DNA from: Polycladidibacter stylochi
GTDB lineage: Bacteria > Pseudomonadota > Alphaproteobacteria > Rhizobiales > Stappiaceae
Direction of reading: 5' to 3'
DNA length: 64,000 bases
Assembly: GCF_001562055.1 (NCBI RefSeq)
Contig: NZ_LLWE01000042.1
Coordinates: forward strand, 62,001 to 126,000
This document shows positions 36,452 through 45,127 of the stretch, in pieces. Made by a program: the position numbers and the translations under genes. Below the pieces are notes generated by a model. That model was not told the DNA's origin. It saw only the letters and a program-made list of their open reading frames with translations, and made no database searches. The stretch's first letter is position 1. The number at the start of each line of letters is the position of its first letter.

Positions 36452-37819
36452 GTGGCAAGCGATATTCTTATTGTTGATGACGAAGCCGATATTCGTGAAC
36501 TAATCGCCGGTATTCTTGAAGACGAAGGCTACACAACACGCACAGCAGCCGATAGCGATAGTGCCTTGGCAGCCGTAACCGCGCGTCGACCCTCGCTTAT
36601 TGTACTGGATATTTGGCTTCAGGGTAGTCGGCTGGATGGACTTGAGCTATTGGAGGTTTTGCGAGAGCAAAATCCGGATGTACCAGTGGTGATTATTTCT
36701 GGACATGGCAATATCGAAACAGCGGTGGCTGCCATAAAAAAGGGTGCCTATGAATATATCGAAAAGCCCTTTAAATCCGATAAGTTAATACTGGTTGTTG
36801 AGAGGGCACTTGAATCATCTTCTCTAAAAAGAGAGCTTAAAGATTTAAAGCAGCGTGCTGGCGATACGGCCAAGCTTATCGGCAGTTCCAGTGCGATGAA
36901 TCATTTGCGTCAAGCCTTAGAGCGTATATCGCTAACCAATAGCCGGGTGATGATAACCGGACCGTCGGGTTCTGGTAAGGAGTTGGTGGCGCGTACCATC
37001 CACGAGGCATCTTCAAGGGCAAAAGCCCCCTTTATTGTGCTTAGCGCGGCCACAATAACACCAGAGCGCATGGAAGAGGCTTTGTTCGGTGTTGAGGAAA
37101 CCCCGCAAAGTGCGCGCAAAATAGGCGCACTGGAAGAAGCGCATAGCGGCACGCTTTATTTGGATGAAATTGCCGATATGCCAATGGAAACACAAAACAA
37201 AATCCTGCGGGTTTTGGTGGACCAGACTTTCTCGCGTGTTGGTGGCGGCACAAAAGTATCTGTGGATGTGCGTATTCTATCTTCAAGTTCACGCAATTTG
37301 GAGCTTGAGGTTATGGATGGCCGACTGCGCGAGGATTTATATCACCGCTTGAGTGTGGTTCCCATTCGTGTCCCAGCGCTTGAGGAGCGGCGCGAAGATA
37401 TCCCCCAGCTTATTCACTTCTTTATGCAGCAAATTTCCCATGCCACAGGCCTGCCCATGCGCCGCATTGGCGAAGATGCGATGGCGGTTTTACAAACACA
37501 TGATTGGCCGGGCAATATTCGCCAGTTGCGCAACAACGTGGAACGCCTGATGATCTTGACCAGGGCAGACACGCAGGCTGTCATCACTGCAGATCTACTC
37601 CCCAACGAAGTGGCGTCTGTTGTGCCAAATATGCCGGGAAACCACGGTGGAGAAGAGTTGATGTCGCTGCCGTTGCGTGATGCGCGCGAGCAATTCGAAC
37701 GCGAATACTTACAAGCGCAGGTGAAGCGTTTCGGGGGTAACATATCGCGAACAGCCGAATTTGTCGGTATGGAACGCTCAGCGCTACACCGCAAACTTAA
37801 AACCCTTGGTTTAAGCTAG
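36452..37819 (+). CDS. ntrX: response regulator NtrX
   Basis: Response regulator paired with NtrY, 455 residues, starting with GTG. The receiver domain has acidic Asp9/Asp10 and the phosphoacceptor Asp53 (VLDIW). An AAA+ domain follows, with Walker A GPSGSGKE (about 170-177) and LYLDEIADMP. The GAFTGA loop that touches sigma-54 is missing: the segment reads ALFGVEETPQSARKIGALEEA. This is known for alphaproteobacterial NtrX and suggests action independent of sigma-54. A Fis-type helix-turn-helix closes the protein (GGNISRTAEFVGMERSALHRK). Confidence 0.94.
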   Translation: MASDILIVDDEADIRELIAGILEDEGYTTRTAADSDSALAAVTARRPSLIVLDIWLQGSRLDGLELLEVLREQNPDVPVVIISGHGNIETAVAAIKKGAYEYIEKPFKSDKLILVVERALESSSLKRELKDLKQRAGDTAKLIGSSSAMNHLRQALERISLTNSRVMITGPSGSGKELVARTIHEASSRAKAPFIVLSAATITPERMEEALFGVEETPQSARKIGALEEAHSGTLYLDEIADMPMETQNKILRVLVDQTFSRVGGGTKVSVDVRILSSSSRNLELEVMDGRLREDLYHRLSVVPIRVPALEERREDIPQLIHFFMQQISHATGLPMRRIGEDAMAVLQTHDWPGNIRQLRNNVERLMILTRADTQAVITADLLPNEVASVVPNMPGNHGGEELMSLPLRDAREQFEREYLQAQVKRFGGNISRTAEFVGMERSALHRKLKTLGLS

Positions 37820-38151
37820 TGCCAAAATCGGGCTATAAAAGCTGCCAGGTAATCAGCGGGTAACTAAGTATTTGCGCTGAGACTAAGTACTTTTGCAAGG
37901 ATTGCACCATAACTTGAACATTGCCAGAGTTTGCAGTGTAACTTTTGAAAAGTGGGTACTGGCTTTAGGTGAAACCACGTAAAATGATGAAACAGTTTGA
38001 TTGCTTCAACCGAATATCAAACTGTTTGCATATCATGCGTCACTATCAAAAGCCTTGTTTTCTTACGGTGCTTTTTCTTATAAGCAAAAGCGCATACGCT
38101 CTAGTGCTGGCTACATACTGTCATCATTGGGAACAATAAAGGAATTTGCCT
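37820..38151. other. intergenic region between ntrX and trkA
   Basis: No gene seen in 330 bases. At about 37941-38004 it holds a degenerate copy of the interspersed element found at 43163 and 58661 (GAAAAGTGGGTACTGGCTTT, then CGTAAAATGATGAAACAG). A clear AAAGGA site for trkA lies at 38138. Confidence 0.5.
37941..38004 (+). repeat. degenerate copy of the interspersed GTGGATxCxGGTTTTCGG element
   Basis: It shares AAAAGTGG-TxCTGG-TTT, the GTAA or GTGAA segment, the CGT-AAAA segment and the AAACxGxTT tail with the better copies at 43163 and 58661. It is the most diverged of the three. Confidence 0.45.
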
Positions 38152-39528
38152 ATGAAGGTCGTTATTTGTGGTGCAGGTCAGGTTGGTTATGGCATTGCCG
38201 AAAAGCTGGCTGCAGAACAAAACGATGTTTCTGTGATTGATACATCTCCACAATTAATCAATGCAATTCGAGATACCTTGGATGTACGTGGTTTTGTGGG
38301 GCATGGCGCACACCCCAATATGCTGGAACAAGCTGGTGCCGATCAGGCCGATATGATTATTGCCGTTACCTTGTACGACGAAGTCAATATGGTCGCCTGT
38401 CAGGTCGCGCATTCCATGTTTAATGTGCCTACCAAAGTTGCGCGGGTCAGGGCGCAAAGTTATCTGTCCTCGAAAACGCAAAACCTGTTTACCCGCGAGC
38501 ACTTGCCCATTGATGTTATTATTTCGCCGGAATTGGAAGTTGGCGAAATGATCCTGCGCCGCCTTGCACTGCCTGGGGCAATGGAAACAGTGCGTTTTGC
38601 CGACGATGAAGTTGTTGTTGTCGGGATTGATTGTAATGCAGACTGCCCAGTGCTTGAAACACCTTTACGCCAATTGACAGAGCTGTTTCCCGATCTTTCG
38701 GCTATAGTGGTCGGCATTCAGCGCAATGGTGAGATATTCGTACCGCGCTCAAACGATGAAATGCATGAAGGTGATTTGGTTTACGTTTGTGCCAAGCGCG
38801 GGCAAGTAAAACGAACGCTCGGTATTTTTGGGCACGAAGAACCCGAAGCCAAACGTGTGATTATTGCAGGTGGCGGCAATATCGGCTCCTATGTGGCGCG
38901 CCAGCTTGAAGAGCGCCACAGCAAAAGCAAAGTAAAGATTATCGAACTATCCAGGGATCGTGCGGTTAAAATTGCCGATGATCTCAAGCGAACGGTCGTG
39001 TTACATGGTAGTGCGCTCGATCAGGTTATGTTGCAAGAAGCCGATGTCCAAGATGCCGATACAATCGTTGCCTTAACCAATGAGGATGAGGTCAATATTC
39101 TTTCTTGTGTCATGGCCAAGAAGCTGGGGTGCGAGCGGAATCTAACGTTGCTCAACAACTCAAGTTATCCGGCATTTGCAAGGGCTTTGGGTATTGATAC
39201 CTTTGTTAACCCGCGTCAGGTGACGGTTTCAAAAATACTGCAACATGTCAGACGCGGCCGTATTCGTCAGGTTCATGCACTCCAAAATGGTGCGGCGGAA
39301 ATTATCGAGGCCGAAGCTCTGGAAACATCTCCCTTGGTGGGTAAGCCGTTAAAAGAGGTAGAACTGTCTGGCGGTATTCGTATCGGGGCTATTTACCGAC
39401 GCGGCGAAGTCATAAAACCGACAGGTGAAGACAGTATCCAGGCAAATGACCGAGTGGTCATCTTTGCAACAGCGGAAAATGTGCGTTTGGTGGAACAAAT
39501 GTTCCGGGTGTCATTGGAGTTCTTCTAA
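38152..39528 (+). CDS. trkA: Trk system potassium uptake protein TrkA
   Basis: Cytoplasmic NAD(H)-binding regulator of the Trk potassium channel, 458 residues. It has two RCK-N Rossmann units (GAGQVGYGIA at the N-terminus and GGGNIGSYVA at about residue 242), each followed by an RCK-C domain. The ATG at 38152 follows AAAGGA with ideal spacing; a TTG two codons earlier was rejected. Its place after ntrX is conserved. Confidence 0.94.
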   Translation: MKVVICGAGQVGYGIAEKLAAEQNDVSVIDTSPQLINAIRDTLDVRGFVGHGAHPNMLEQAGADQADMIIAVTLYDEVNMVACQVAHSMFNVPTKVARVRAQSYLSSKTQNLFTREHLPIDVIISPELEVGEMILRRLALPGAMETVRFADDEVVVVGIDCNADCPVLETPLRQLTELFPDLSAIVVGIQRNGEIFVPRSNDEMHEGDLVYVCAKRGQVKRTLGIFGHEEPEAKRVIIAGGGNIGSYVARQLEERHSKSKVKIIELSRDRAVKIADDLKRTVVLHGSALDQVMLQEADVQDADTIVALTNEDEVNILSCVMAKKLGCERNLTLLNNSSYPAFARALGIDTFVNPRQVTVSKILQHVRRGRIRQVHALQNGAAEIIEAEALETSPLVGKPLKEVELSGGIRIGAIYRRGEVIKPTGEDSIQANDRVVIFATAENVRLVEQMFRVSLEFF

Positions 39529-39552
39529 AAGGGTGCTGCAAAGCACTCTTTT
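39529..39552 (+). terminator. hairpin terminator after trkA
   Basis: AAGGGTGCT (39529-39537) pairs with AGCACTCTT (39542-39550), with one wobble pair and a GCAA tetraloop. It starts directly after the stop codon and ends in four T in all. Confidence 0.65.
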
Positions 39553-39673
39553 ACCGTAAACAAGTAGCTACACGATTACGCAGTCTACTCAGCTCGTGTT
39601 GCAAAGGGTAATCCTCTATAACCGACCATATGATTGGCGTAGCTTATACTGTCAAAACTATAGGAAATAGGTC

Positions 39674-40537
39674 ATGAGCCGAATTGCTTATGTAAACGGG
39701 CGCTACTTGCCCCATAAAAATGCAAGTGTTCATATTGAAGATCGTGGCTACCAGTTTGCCGATGGCATCTACGAAGTTTGTGAAATCCACAACAGTCAGA
39801 TCATCGATATGGGGCCGCACTTGGACCGGTTGGACCGCTCTTTGCGTGAGCTGCGCATCAACGCACCAATGCAGCGTGCGGCGCTAATACGTATTCTTAA
39901 AGAGGTGATAACACTCAACAGGGTCACCAATGGGCTGGTTTATATCCAAATAACACGCGGCGTTGCCCCACGTGATCATTACTTCCCGAAATCGACAACT
40001 CCAAGCAGTTTGGTGGTGACAGCAAAACATGTGAACCGCAAGAAATGGCTTGAAAAAGGTGAGCAGGGCATAAAGGTCATCACAACCCCTGAGAATCGGT
40101 GGGAGCGGGTCGATATCAAGAGTGTTAGCCTTCTGCCTAATGTGCTTGCAAAGCAAAAGGCTAAGGAAGCAGGGGCGAATGAGGCCTGGTTTGTGGATAA
40201 AGACGGCTTTGTAACTGAAGGTGGCTCAACGAATGCGTGGATCGTTCTTAACGATGGTAGGTTGGTAACACGGCCAGCGGAAGCAGGGATTTTACGCGGC
40301 ATTACACGTGCAGGTGTCATGAAGCTGGCTGCGAAAAAGGCGATTACCGTTGAAGAACGGCCATTTACAGTGGATGAGGCGAAACATGCAAGAGAAGCAT
40401 TTTGCAGCTCTGCCAGTGGCTTGGTTATGCCCGTAACACATATTGACGACACAATAATTGGAGCCGGAGCTCCAGGAGAACTGACACAGGAGTTGAGAAA
40501 AACGTTTCATGAAGCTTCAGAACTGACTAAACTATAG
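39674..40537 (+). CDS. dat: D-amino acid aminotransferase (class IV)
   Basis: PLP-dependent fold-type IV transaminase, 287 residues, interconverting D-amino acids and keto acids (for example D-alanine with D-glutamate for the cell wall). The PLP lysine is Lys149 in VDIKSVSLLPNV, and the cofactor-binding Glu182 lies in TEGGSTNAW. The N-terminal EDRGYQFADGIYE is the family signature. A branched-chain aminotransferase or ADC lyase role cannot be fully excluded. It precedes hfq, as in many alphaproteobacteria. Confidence 0.88.
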   Translation: MSRIAYVNGRYLPHKNASVHIEDRGYQFADGIYEVCEIHNSQIIDMGPHLDRLDRSLRELRINAPMQRAALIRILKEVITLNRVTNGLVYIQITRGVAPRDHYFPKSTTPSSLVVTAKHVNRKKWLEKGEQGIKVITTPENRWERVDIKSVSLLPNVLAKQKAKEAGANEAWFVDKDGFVTEGGSTNAWIVLNDGRLVTRPAEAGILRGITRAGVMKLAAKKAITVEERPFTVDEAKHAREAFCSSASGLVMPVTHIDDTIIGAGAPGELTQELRKTFHEASELTKL

Positions 40538-40711
40538 GTTGCCTGCTTGATATTGAAGACAGGCGCATATTAATTGGATACATTGTGGTGCTAAAACGTG
40601 CATCATGCCTTTGCAGCAACTTGTGTTTGTGTTTGTAAGGGATGTTTTGGTAACAACAAGGAAACCGGCGGATGCCGCGGCCGCGTCCGCTAAAATAGGA
40701 AAAAAAGAGAT

Positions 40712-40969
40712 ATGGCTGACCGCGCTCAGAATCTTCAAGATACATTTTTAAATCACCTTCGTAAAAACAAAAGCCCTTTAACTATTTTTCTCATTAATGG
40801 CGTTAAGTTGCAGGGAGTGGTAACTTGGTTTGATAATTTTTGTGTATTGCTACGGCGTGACGGGCACTCACAACTGGTGTATAAGCACGCAATATCAACA
40901 ATAATGCCAAGCAGCCCTGTTCAGCTGTTTGAGCCACAAGAGCAAGAAACAGAAAAAGCAGGAGGCTGA
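40712..40969 (+). CDS. hfq: RNA-binding protein Hfq
   Basis: Hexameric Sm-like RNA chaperone for small RNAs, 85 residues. Sm1 reads [20 protein letters not shown] and [25 protein letters not shown] includes the conserved YKHA of Sm2. The C-terminal tail is short, as in alphaproteobacteria. Its stop overlaps the start of hflX (TGATG). Confidence 0.97.
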   Translation: MADRAQNLQDTFLNHLRKNKSPLTIFLINGVKLQGVVTWFDNFCVLLRRDGHSQLVYKHAISTIMPSSPVQLFEPQEQETEKAGG

Positions 40970-42444
40970 TGAAGCCCCACGATAAGCATGAGACCGGCCT
41001 GAAGCAGGATGCATTGGATGCAAACCTTGAGGCCGGTGAAATTGAAGTGACCCGGGGAACCAGGTCACTCGTTATTGTCCCAGTTCTTTCAGCAGGTGCC
41101 GTCGCGCGCTTTAATGGTGGAGAGCGTGCGTTCGCTGCACAGCGATCAGATGCCGCTCGATTAGACGAGGCCGTCGGCCTTGCCGCAGCAATTGAGCTGG
41201 ATATTATATCCTCCAGTCTAGTCAAAGTCAGCAACGTTAAACCCGGAACTCTGTTCGGCTCGGGTAAGGTTGAGGAAATCGCACAACGCGTTACACGCGA
41301 AGAAATCGAGTTGGTTGTTGTTGATCACGCATTAACACCGATCCAGCAGCGTAATCTGGAGCGGGACTGGAAAGCAAAAGTCATTGACCGAACAGGCCTT
41401 ATTCTCGAAATTTTCGGTGAACGTGCCCATACCCGCGAAGGCCGCCTGCAAGTGGAACTGGCGCACCTGACGTGGCAAAAAAGCCGCTTGGTGCGCTCAT
41501 GGACACACTTGGAGCGCCAAAGGGGCGGGCTCGGGTTCGTTGGTGGACCGGGTGAAACCCAAATCGAGGCTGACCGCCGGATCATTCAAGACCGTATCAG
41601 CCGCGTAAAAGGCATGCTCTCCCAAGTTCAGCGTACGCGCGAGCTCCATCGTAAACAGCGGCGCAAAGTGCCTCATCCGGTTATTGCCTTTGTCGGTTAT
41701 ACCAATGCGGGTAAATCCAGCTTATTTAACAAGCTCACCAACTCGGAAGTTTTTGCCAAGGACTTGCTGTTTGCGACGCTAGACCCGACATTGCGCCGGC
41801 TAAAACTCCCGCATGGCCGTGAGGTCATTCTCTCCGATACCGTTGGCTTTGTTTCGGATTTGCCGCACAATCTTGTTGCTGCCTTTAGGGCGACACTAGA
41901 AGAAGTCGTCAACGCGGACATTATTTTCCACGTTCGCGATATTTCTCACGAGGATACCAAAGCCCAAGCGGCAGATGTGGACGAGACACTCGCTTTACTT
42001 GGTCTCAAAGTATCGGAGACTGACCGGGTTATCGAAGTTTGGAATAAAATTGACAAGCTAGACGATGATTACCGGCTGCAGTTACTGGCACAAAATCAAG
42101 ATCAGGAAGGGCCTATTTCTCTCTCGGCCATAAGCGGTGAGGGGGTCGATAGGCTACTTAACCGTCTTGAGGGGCGGCTTGCAGAAAAGCTCGATCAAGT
42201 GGTAATTAATCTGCCGCTAAGTGCGGGAGCCGATTTGGCTTGGCTCTATCAGCATTGCGAGATTTTATCGCGCAGCGATAAAGAGGATTGCATCCAACTT
42301 GAAGTGCGCGTGCCAGATAATCAGCGAGAGCCGGTTCGACGCCGGTTTAGCAAGTTCTTTGAGCAAGGTACAAACCTCAGTGCTCCGGTGAAGCACCCCA
42401 AGGATGAAGAAAACTCTACAATTGGTGGTTACACGCCAATTTAA
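40969..42444 (+). CDS. hflX: GTPase HflX
   Basis: Ribosome-associated GTPase that splits stalled or hibernating ribosomes under stress, 491 residues. The N-terminal HflX domain has GSGKVEEI and the RGGLGFVGGPGETQIEADRR segment. The G domain starts at about residue 241 with GYTNAGKSSLFNKLT (G1), DTVGFVSDLPHNLV (G3) and WNKIDKLD (G4). It is translationally coupled to hfq. Confidence 0.95.
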   Translation: MKPHDKHETGLKQDALDANLEAGEIEVTRGTRSLVIVPVLSAGAVARFNGGERAFAAQRSDAARLDEAVGLAAAIELDIISSSLVKVSNVKPGTLFGSGKVEEIAQRVTREEIELVVVDHALTPIQQRNLERDWKAKVIDRTGLILEIFGERAHTREGRLQVELAHLTWQKSRLVRSWTHLERQRGGLGFVGGPGETQIEADRRIIQDRISRVKGMLSQVQRTRELHRKQRRKVPHPVIAFVGYTNAGKSSLFNKLTNSEVFAKDLLFATLDPTLRRLKLPHGREVILSDTVGFVSDLPHNLVAAFRATLEEVVNADIIFHVRDISHEDTKAQAADVDETLALLGLKVSETDRVIEVWNKIDKLDDDYRLQLLAQNQDQEGPISLSAISGEGVDRLLNRLEGRLAEKLDQVVINLPLSAGADLAWLYQHCEILSRSDKEDCIQLEVRVPDNQREPVRRRFSKFFEQGTNLSAPVKHPKDEENSTIGGYTPI

Positions 42445-42462
42445 AGGCGAGCATTTCAGAGC

Positions 42463-42492
42463 GTTGCCCTGTTTTACTTGAAGCAGGGCAAC
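42463..42492 (+). terminator. 9-bp hairpin after hflX
   Basis: GTTGCCCTG and CAGGGCAAC are perfect arms around a 12-base loop, 18 bases after the hflX stop. No T tract follows, so termination by this hairpin alone is uncertain. Confidence 0.5.
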
Positions 42493-42781
42493 TCAAATTG
42501 GCACTGTCGCATAAAATCGCTATGAGCGTGTATGCGTCGAATTATTTTCAGCAAAAAAACTTCTTTTGTAAACTCTTTCAACAAAATTCCCGATCGCTTA
42601 TAGCGATTAAGTCATAAATATATCACAGGCGCAATATAAACACGTTTGACAGATCATGACAGTGTTCGTGCAAGTGTGGTGCGTCGATTTTGCAACAAAA
42701 TACATAGCGTCAAGAGTGTATCCGCTGTTTAAATGTTGTTTCAGCAGGTTTTACAGTACTACCAATTATTGGGAGACATGC
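42493..42781. other. intergenic region before the VOC gene
   Basis: No convincing gene. The VOC frame is open back to 42656 but has no family resemblance before the ATG at 42782. A small inverted repeat (ATCGCT, 3 bases, AGCGAT) lies near 42594. Confidence 0.4.
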
Positions 42782-43162
42782 ATGTTTAATCCAAATAGTG
42801 TTATTTTATATGTTTCTAATGTCAAAGACAGCACTGATTTCTATAAAAAAATACTGGGTAAGGCACCTGTTCAAAGCTTTGAAGAGTTTTCGCTGTTTCT
42901 TCTTGAAAGAGACTTTATGTTAGGTCTTCAGGCAAAAGAAGGCATCGACCCTAAAGCGCAGGAACACTTTGGTGGCGTAGAGCTTTCATTGAGCGATGTG
43001 GACAGAAAGACCGTTGATTTACTTCATAGCCAATGGAGTGATATGGGGGTGAATATTGAGCTGCCGCCGCAAGACCTTGCGTTTGGCTATACTTTCGTTG
43101 CGAACGATCCTGACGGGCATCGTCTGCGTGTTTGCGCCACGGATACCTCTAATATTAGTTAG
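42782..43162 (+). CDS. VOC superfamily (glyoxalase/bleomycin-resistance-like) protein
   Basis: A 126-residue protein with the paired beta-alpha-beta-beta-beta units of the vicinal-oxygen-chelate fold: SVILYVSNVKDSTDFYKKILG at the N-terminus and FVANDPDGHRLRVCA at the C-terminus. Members bind metals, antibiotics or small metabolites; the function here is not known. The ATG at 42782 was chosen because GGGAGA precedes it and the family starts at this point. Confidence 0.8.
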   Translation: MFNPNSVILYVSNVKDSTDFYKKILGKAPVQSFEEFSLFLLERDFMLGLQAKEGIDPKAQEHFGGVELSLSDVDRKTVDLLHSQWSDMGVNIELPPQDLAFGYTFVANDPDGHRLRVCATDTSNIS

Positions 43163-43240
43163 AGCGCATTCCCAAAAAGTGGATGCTGGTTTTCGGGTAA
43201 GAATAAGCGTCAAAAATAATAGGTTTAAGCAAACTGCTTT
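43163..43240 (+). repeat. interspersed repeat element, plus-strand copy
   Basis: The sequence around AAAAGTGGATGCTGGTTTTC, followed by GAATAAGCGTCAAAAATAAT and an AAACTGCTTT tail, recurs in inverted orientation at 58661-58732 and in decayed form at 37941. The core can form a hairpin. From memory, elements with this core are common between genes in Rhizobiales genomes. Confidence 0.65.
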
Positions 43241-43441
43241 AATGTTGTTTTCCGCTTGCAATTCCTAAAGCGATTTCTGTGAAATTGCTCGCACGTTAAG
43301 TCGTTTCAACAAAACACAGGCTCTTAGGCATGCACTGAGCAAAGAATAATAGTTATTGCGAGTTTGCTTTTATCATATGATTTCGTTATGTCAGCAATGG
43401 TAAATTAATGCGCATATTTTCCGTTCACAAAGGCTGGCATA

Positions 43442-43786
43442 TTGAAACGAGAACATTTGTTCGTTTACGGTTCCCTCGCACCCGATGCTTCTATGGGTAA
43501 GTTACTGGCAAGGGCAGGGGGGACTTGGCACGACGCAAAAGTCAAAGCCCGCTATCTGGACCGCGGCTGGTCAACCGGTCAGGGTTACCCGGCCATAGTT
43601 CTCGATGAAAACGCGGCCTATGTACACGGTAAGGTACTAAGTTCACACGATTTGCACCAGTTTTGGACCGAAATTGATACTTATGAGGGCGTAGAGTACC
43701 AACGGGTGCAAACACCGGTCGAGCTTGCCGATGGTCGCCAGATTATGGCTCATGTTTACGTGCTGCACCCAGATTTAGTAATATAA
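43442..43786 (+). CDS. gamma-glutamylcyclotransferase-like (AIG2/GGCT fold) protein
   Basis: A small 114-residue protein with the family's N-terminal LFVYGSLAPDA (the YGSL substrate loop), the EIDTYEGVEYQR segment containing the usual catalytic Glu, and a C-terminal HVYVL strand. Members cyclise gamma-glutamyl amines, but the natural substrate here is unknown. It starts with TTG at 43442, behind an AAAGG site; no ATG is available nearby. Confidence 0.8.
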   Translation: MKREHLFVYGSLAPDASMGKLLARAGGTWHDAKVKARYLDRGWSTGQGYPAIVLDENAAYVHGKVLSSHDLHQFWTEIDTYEGVEYQRVQTPVELADGRQIMAHVYVLHPDLVI

Positions 43787-43795
43787 ATATTGTTA

Positions 43796-44263
43796 TTAAT
43801 CAGGCACGTAGCCGGGTTTACTAATAATATACAAGCCAATGGCAACAAACGTGAGTGCAACGATTACCTTAACCAATAGCTGGCTATCTACACTTAATAA
43901 AAAGAATAGATAACCTACGCTCATGCCAATTATTGCTGCAATTTTTCCGTTTCGCGGTATCGCACGGTTGTTTCGCCAGGCAATGACATAGTGCCCAATG
44001 TGCGGCCGCTCCAAAATCCAGGCCTCTAGCCGTGGATTACTCTTTGCAAAACAAGCAGCAGCAATAATATAAAAGATGACAGTTGGCAAAAGGGGGAGGA
44101 TAATGCCTAGTGTTCCGATACCTAAAAAAACGAGCCCTAGGAAGTTGTAGAAATGCCTTTGCAATGTTACCTCCAAGCTATGGTTACCTGCAAAAAAGCC
44201 TTGCAAAATCATATATAAACACCAATTACTATAGGAACTTGGTGATTTAATGTTCAACGGCAT
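43796..44263 (-). CDS. DUF454 family (YbaN-like) inner-membrane protein
   Basis: A 155-residue protein with three or four hydrophobic segments (FLGLVFLGIGTLGIILPLLP, IAAIIGMSVGYLFFLLSV, VIVALTFVAIGLYIIS) and the DUF454 features TLGIILPLLPTV and CFAKSNPRLEAWILE. Function unknown. The start is uncertain; a later ATG (MILQGFF) would give a more typical length. It is convergent with the GGCT-like gene and ends nine bases after it. Confidence 0.8.
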   Translation of the reverse strand: MPLNIKSPSSYSNWCLYMILQGFFAGNHSLEVTLQRHFYNFLGLVFLGIGTLGIILPLLPTVIFYIIAAACFAKSNPRLEAWILERPHIGHYVIAWRNNRAIPRNGKIAAIIGMSVGYLFFLLSVDSQLLVKVIVALTFVAIGLYIISKPGYVPD

Positions 44264-44348
44264 TATATGCAATTAATTATGAGTTTTAAACTCATAAACT
44301 ATTATCAAGCTTAATACAACGCAGAGTTTAAAGCCCATGGCGGGATCT

Positions 44349-45107
44349 ATGAATAATAAACCGGAAAATGATTTAAAGGGCACTACTCAGCTCAATGTCA
44401 AACCACAAAAACAAGGGGTTATGACAAAATTACGCAATTATTTCTTTACGGGTTTGGTCATCACAGGACCCATCGGAATTACACTTTATCTCAGTTGGTC
44501 GCTGATCCAGTTAATTGATGGCTGGATACTACCTTGGATTCCAGAAAAATATAACCCAGACACATACTTAACAGTTGAGGTTCCGGGTGTAGGACTTATC
44601 GTTGTTTTAATTGCGCTCACCCTTTTAGGTTTTTTAACCGCCAATATTGCGGGGCGTACGCTCTTAAGTATTGGTGAGTCAATCGTTGGCCGCATGCCGC
44701 TAGTGCGCAATATCTATTCAGCTTTGAAGCAGATTTTTGAAACAGTGCTACAAGAAAAAGGGCAAACCTTCACCAAGGCTGGTTTGGTCGAATATCCCCG
44801 CAAAGGTCTATGGGCTATTGTATTTCTAGCCACAAACACCAAAGGAGAAGTGGCAGCGAAACTCGAACAAGACGATGAAATGGTTTCGGTGTTTTTGCCA
44901 ACCACCCCAAATCCCACCTCCGGTTTTCTGCTATTTGTACCTAAAAAAGATATTATGGAGCTGGAAATGTCCGTTGAAGATGCCGCTAAACTGGTGATTT
45001 CAGCAGGCCTCGTCAGCCCCGAATACCCGAAAAAACTGGCGGGCATAAAAGAGCTGGAAGGGGAGAAAGGCCCCACGCATAAAGCGGATAGTAAAACCTC
45101 TTCATAA
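44349..45107 (+). CDS. DUF502 family membrane protein
   Basis: A 252-residue member of DUF502, whose function is unknown. It has two membrane segments (YFFTGLVITGPIGITLYLSW and GLIVVLIALTLLGFLTANI) and the conserved RNIYSALKQIFETVL segment, then a soluble beta-rich domain with TTPNPTSGFLLFVP. The ATG at 44349 follows GGCGGGA; an ATG at 44337 is also in frame. It converges with oppF. Confidence 0.85.
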   Translation: MNNKPENDLKGTTQLNVKPQKQGVMTKLRNYFFTGLVITGPIGITLYLSWSLIQLIDGWILPWIPEKYNPDTYLTVEVPGVGLIVVLIALTLLGFLTANIAGRTLLSIGESIVGRMPLVRNIYSALKQIFETVLQEKGQTFTKAGLVEYPRKGLWAIVFLATNTKGEVAAKLEQDDEMVSVFLPTTPNPTSGFLLFVPKKDIMELEMSVEDAAKLVISAGLVSPEYPKKLAGIKELEGEKGPTHKADSKTSS

Positions 45108-45127
45108 AGGGTAGGGCGATTTATTGG

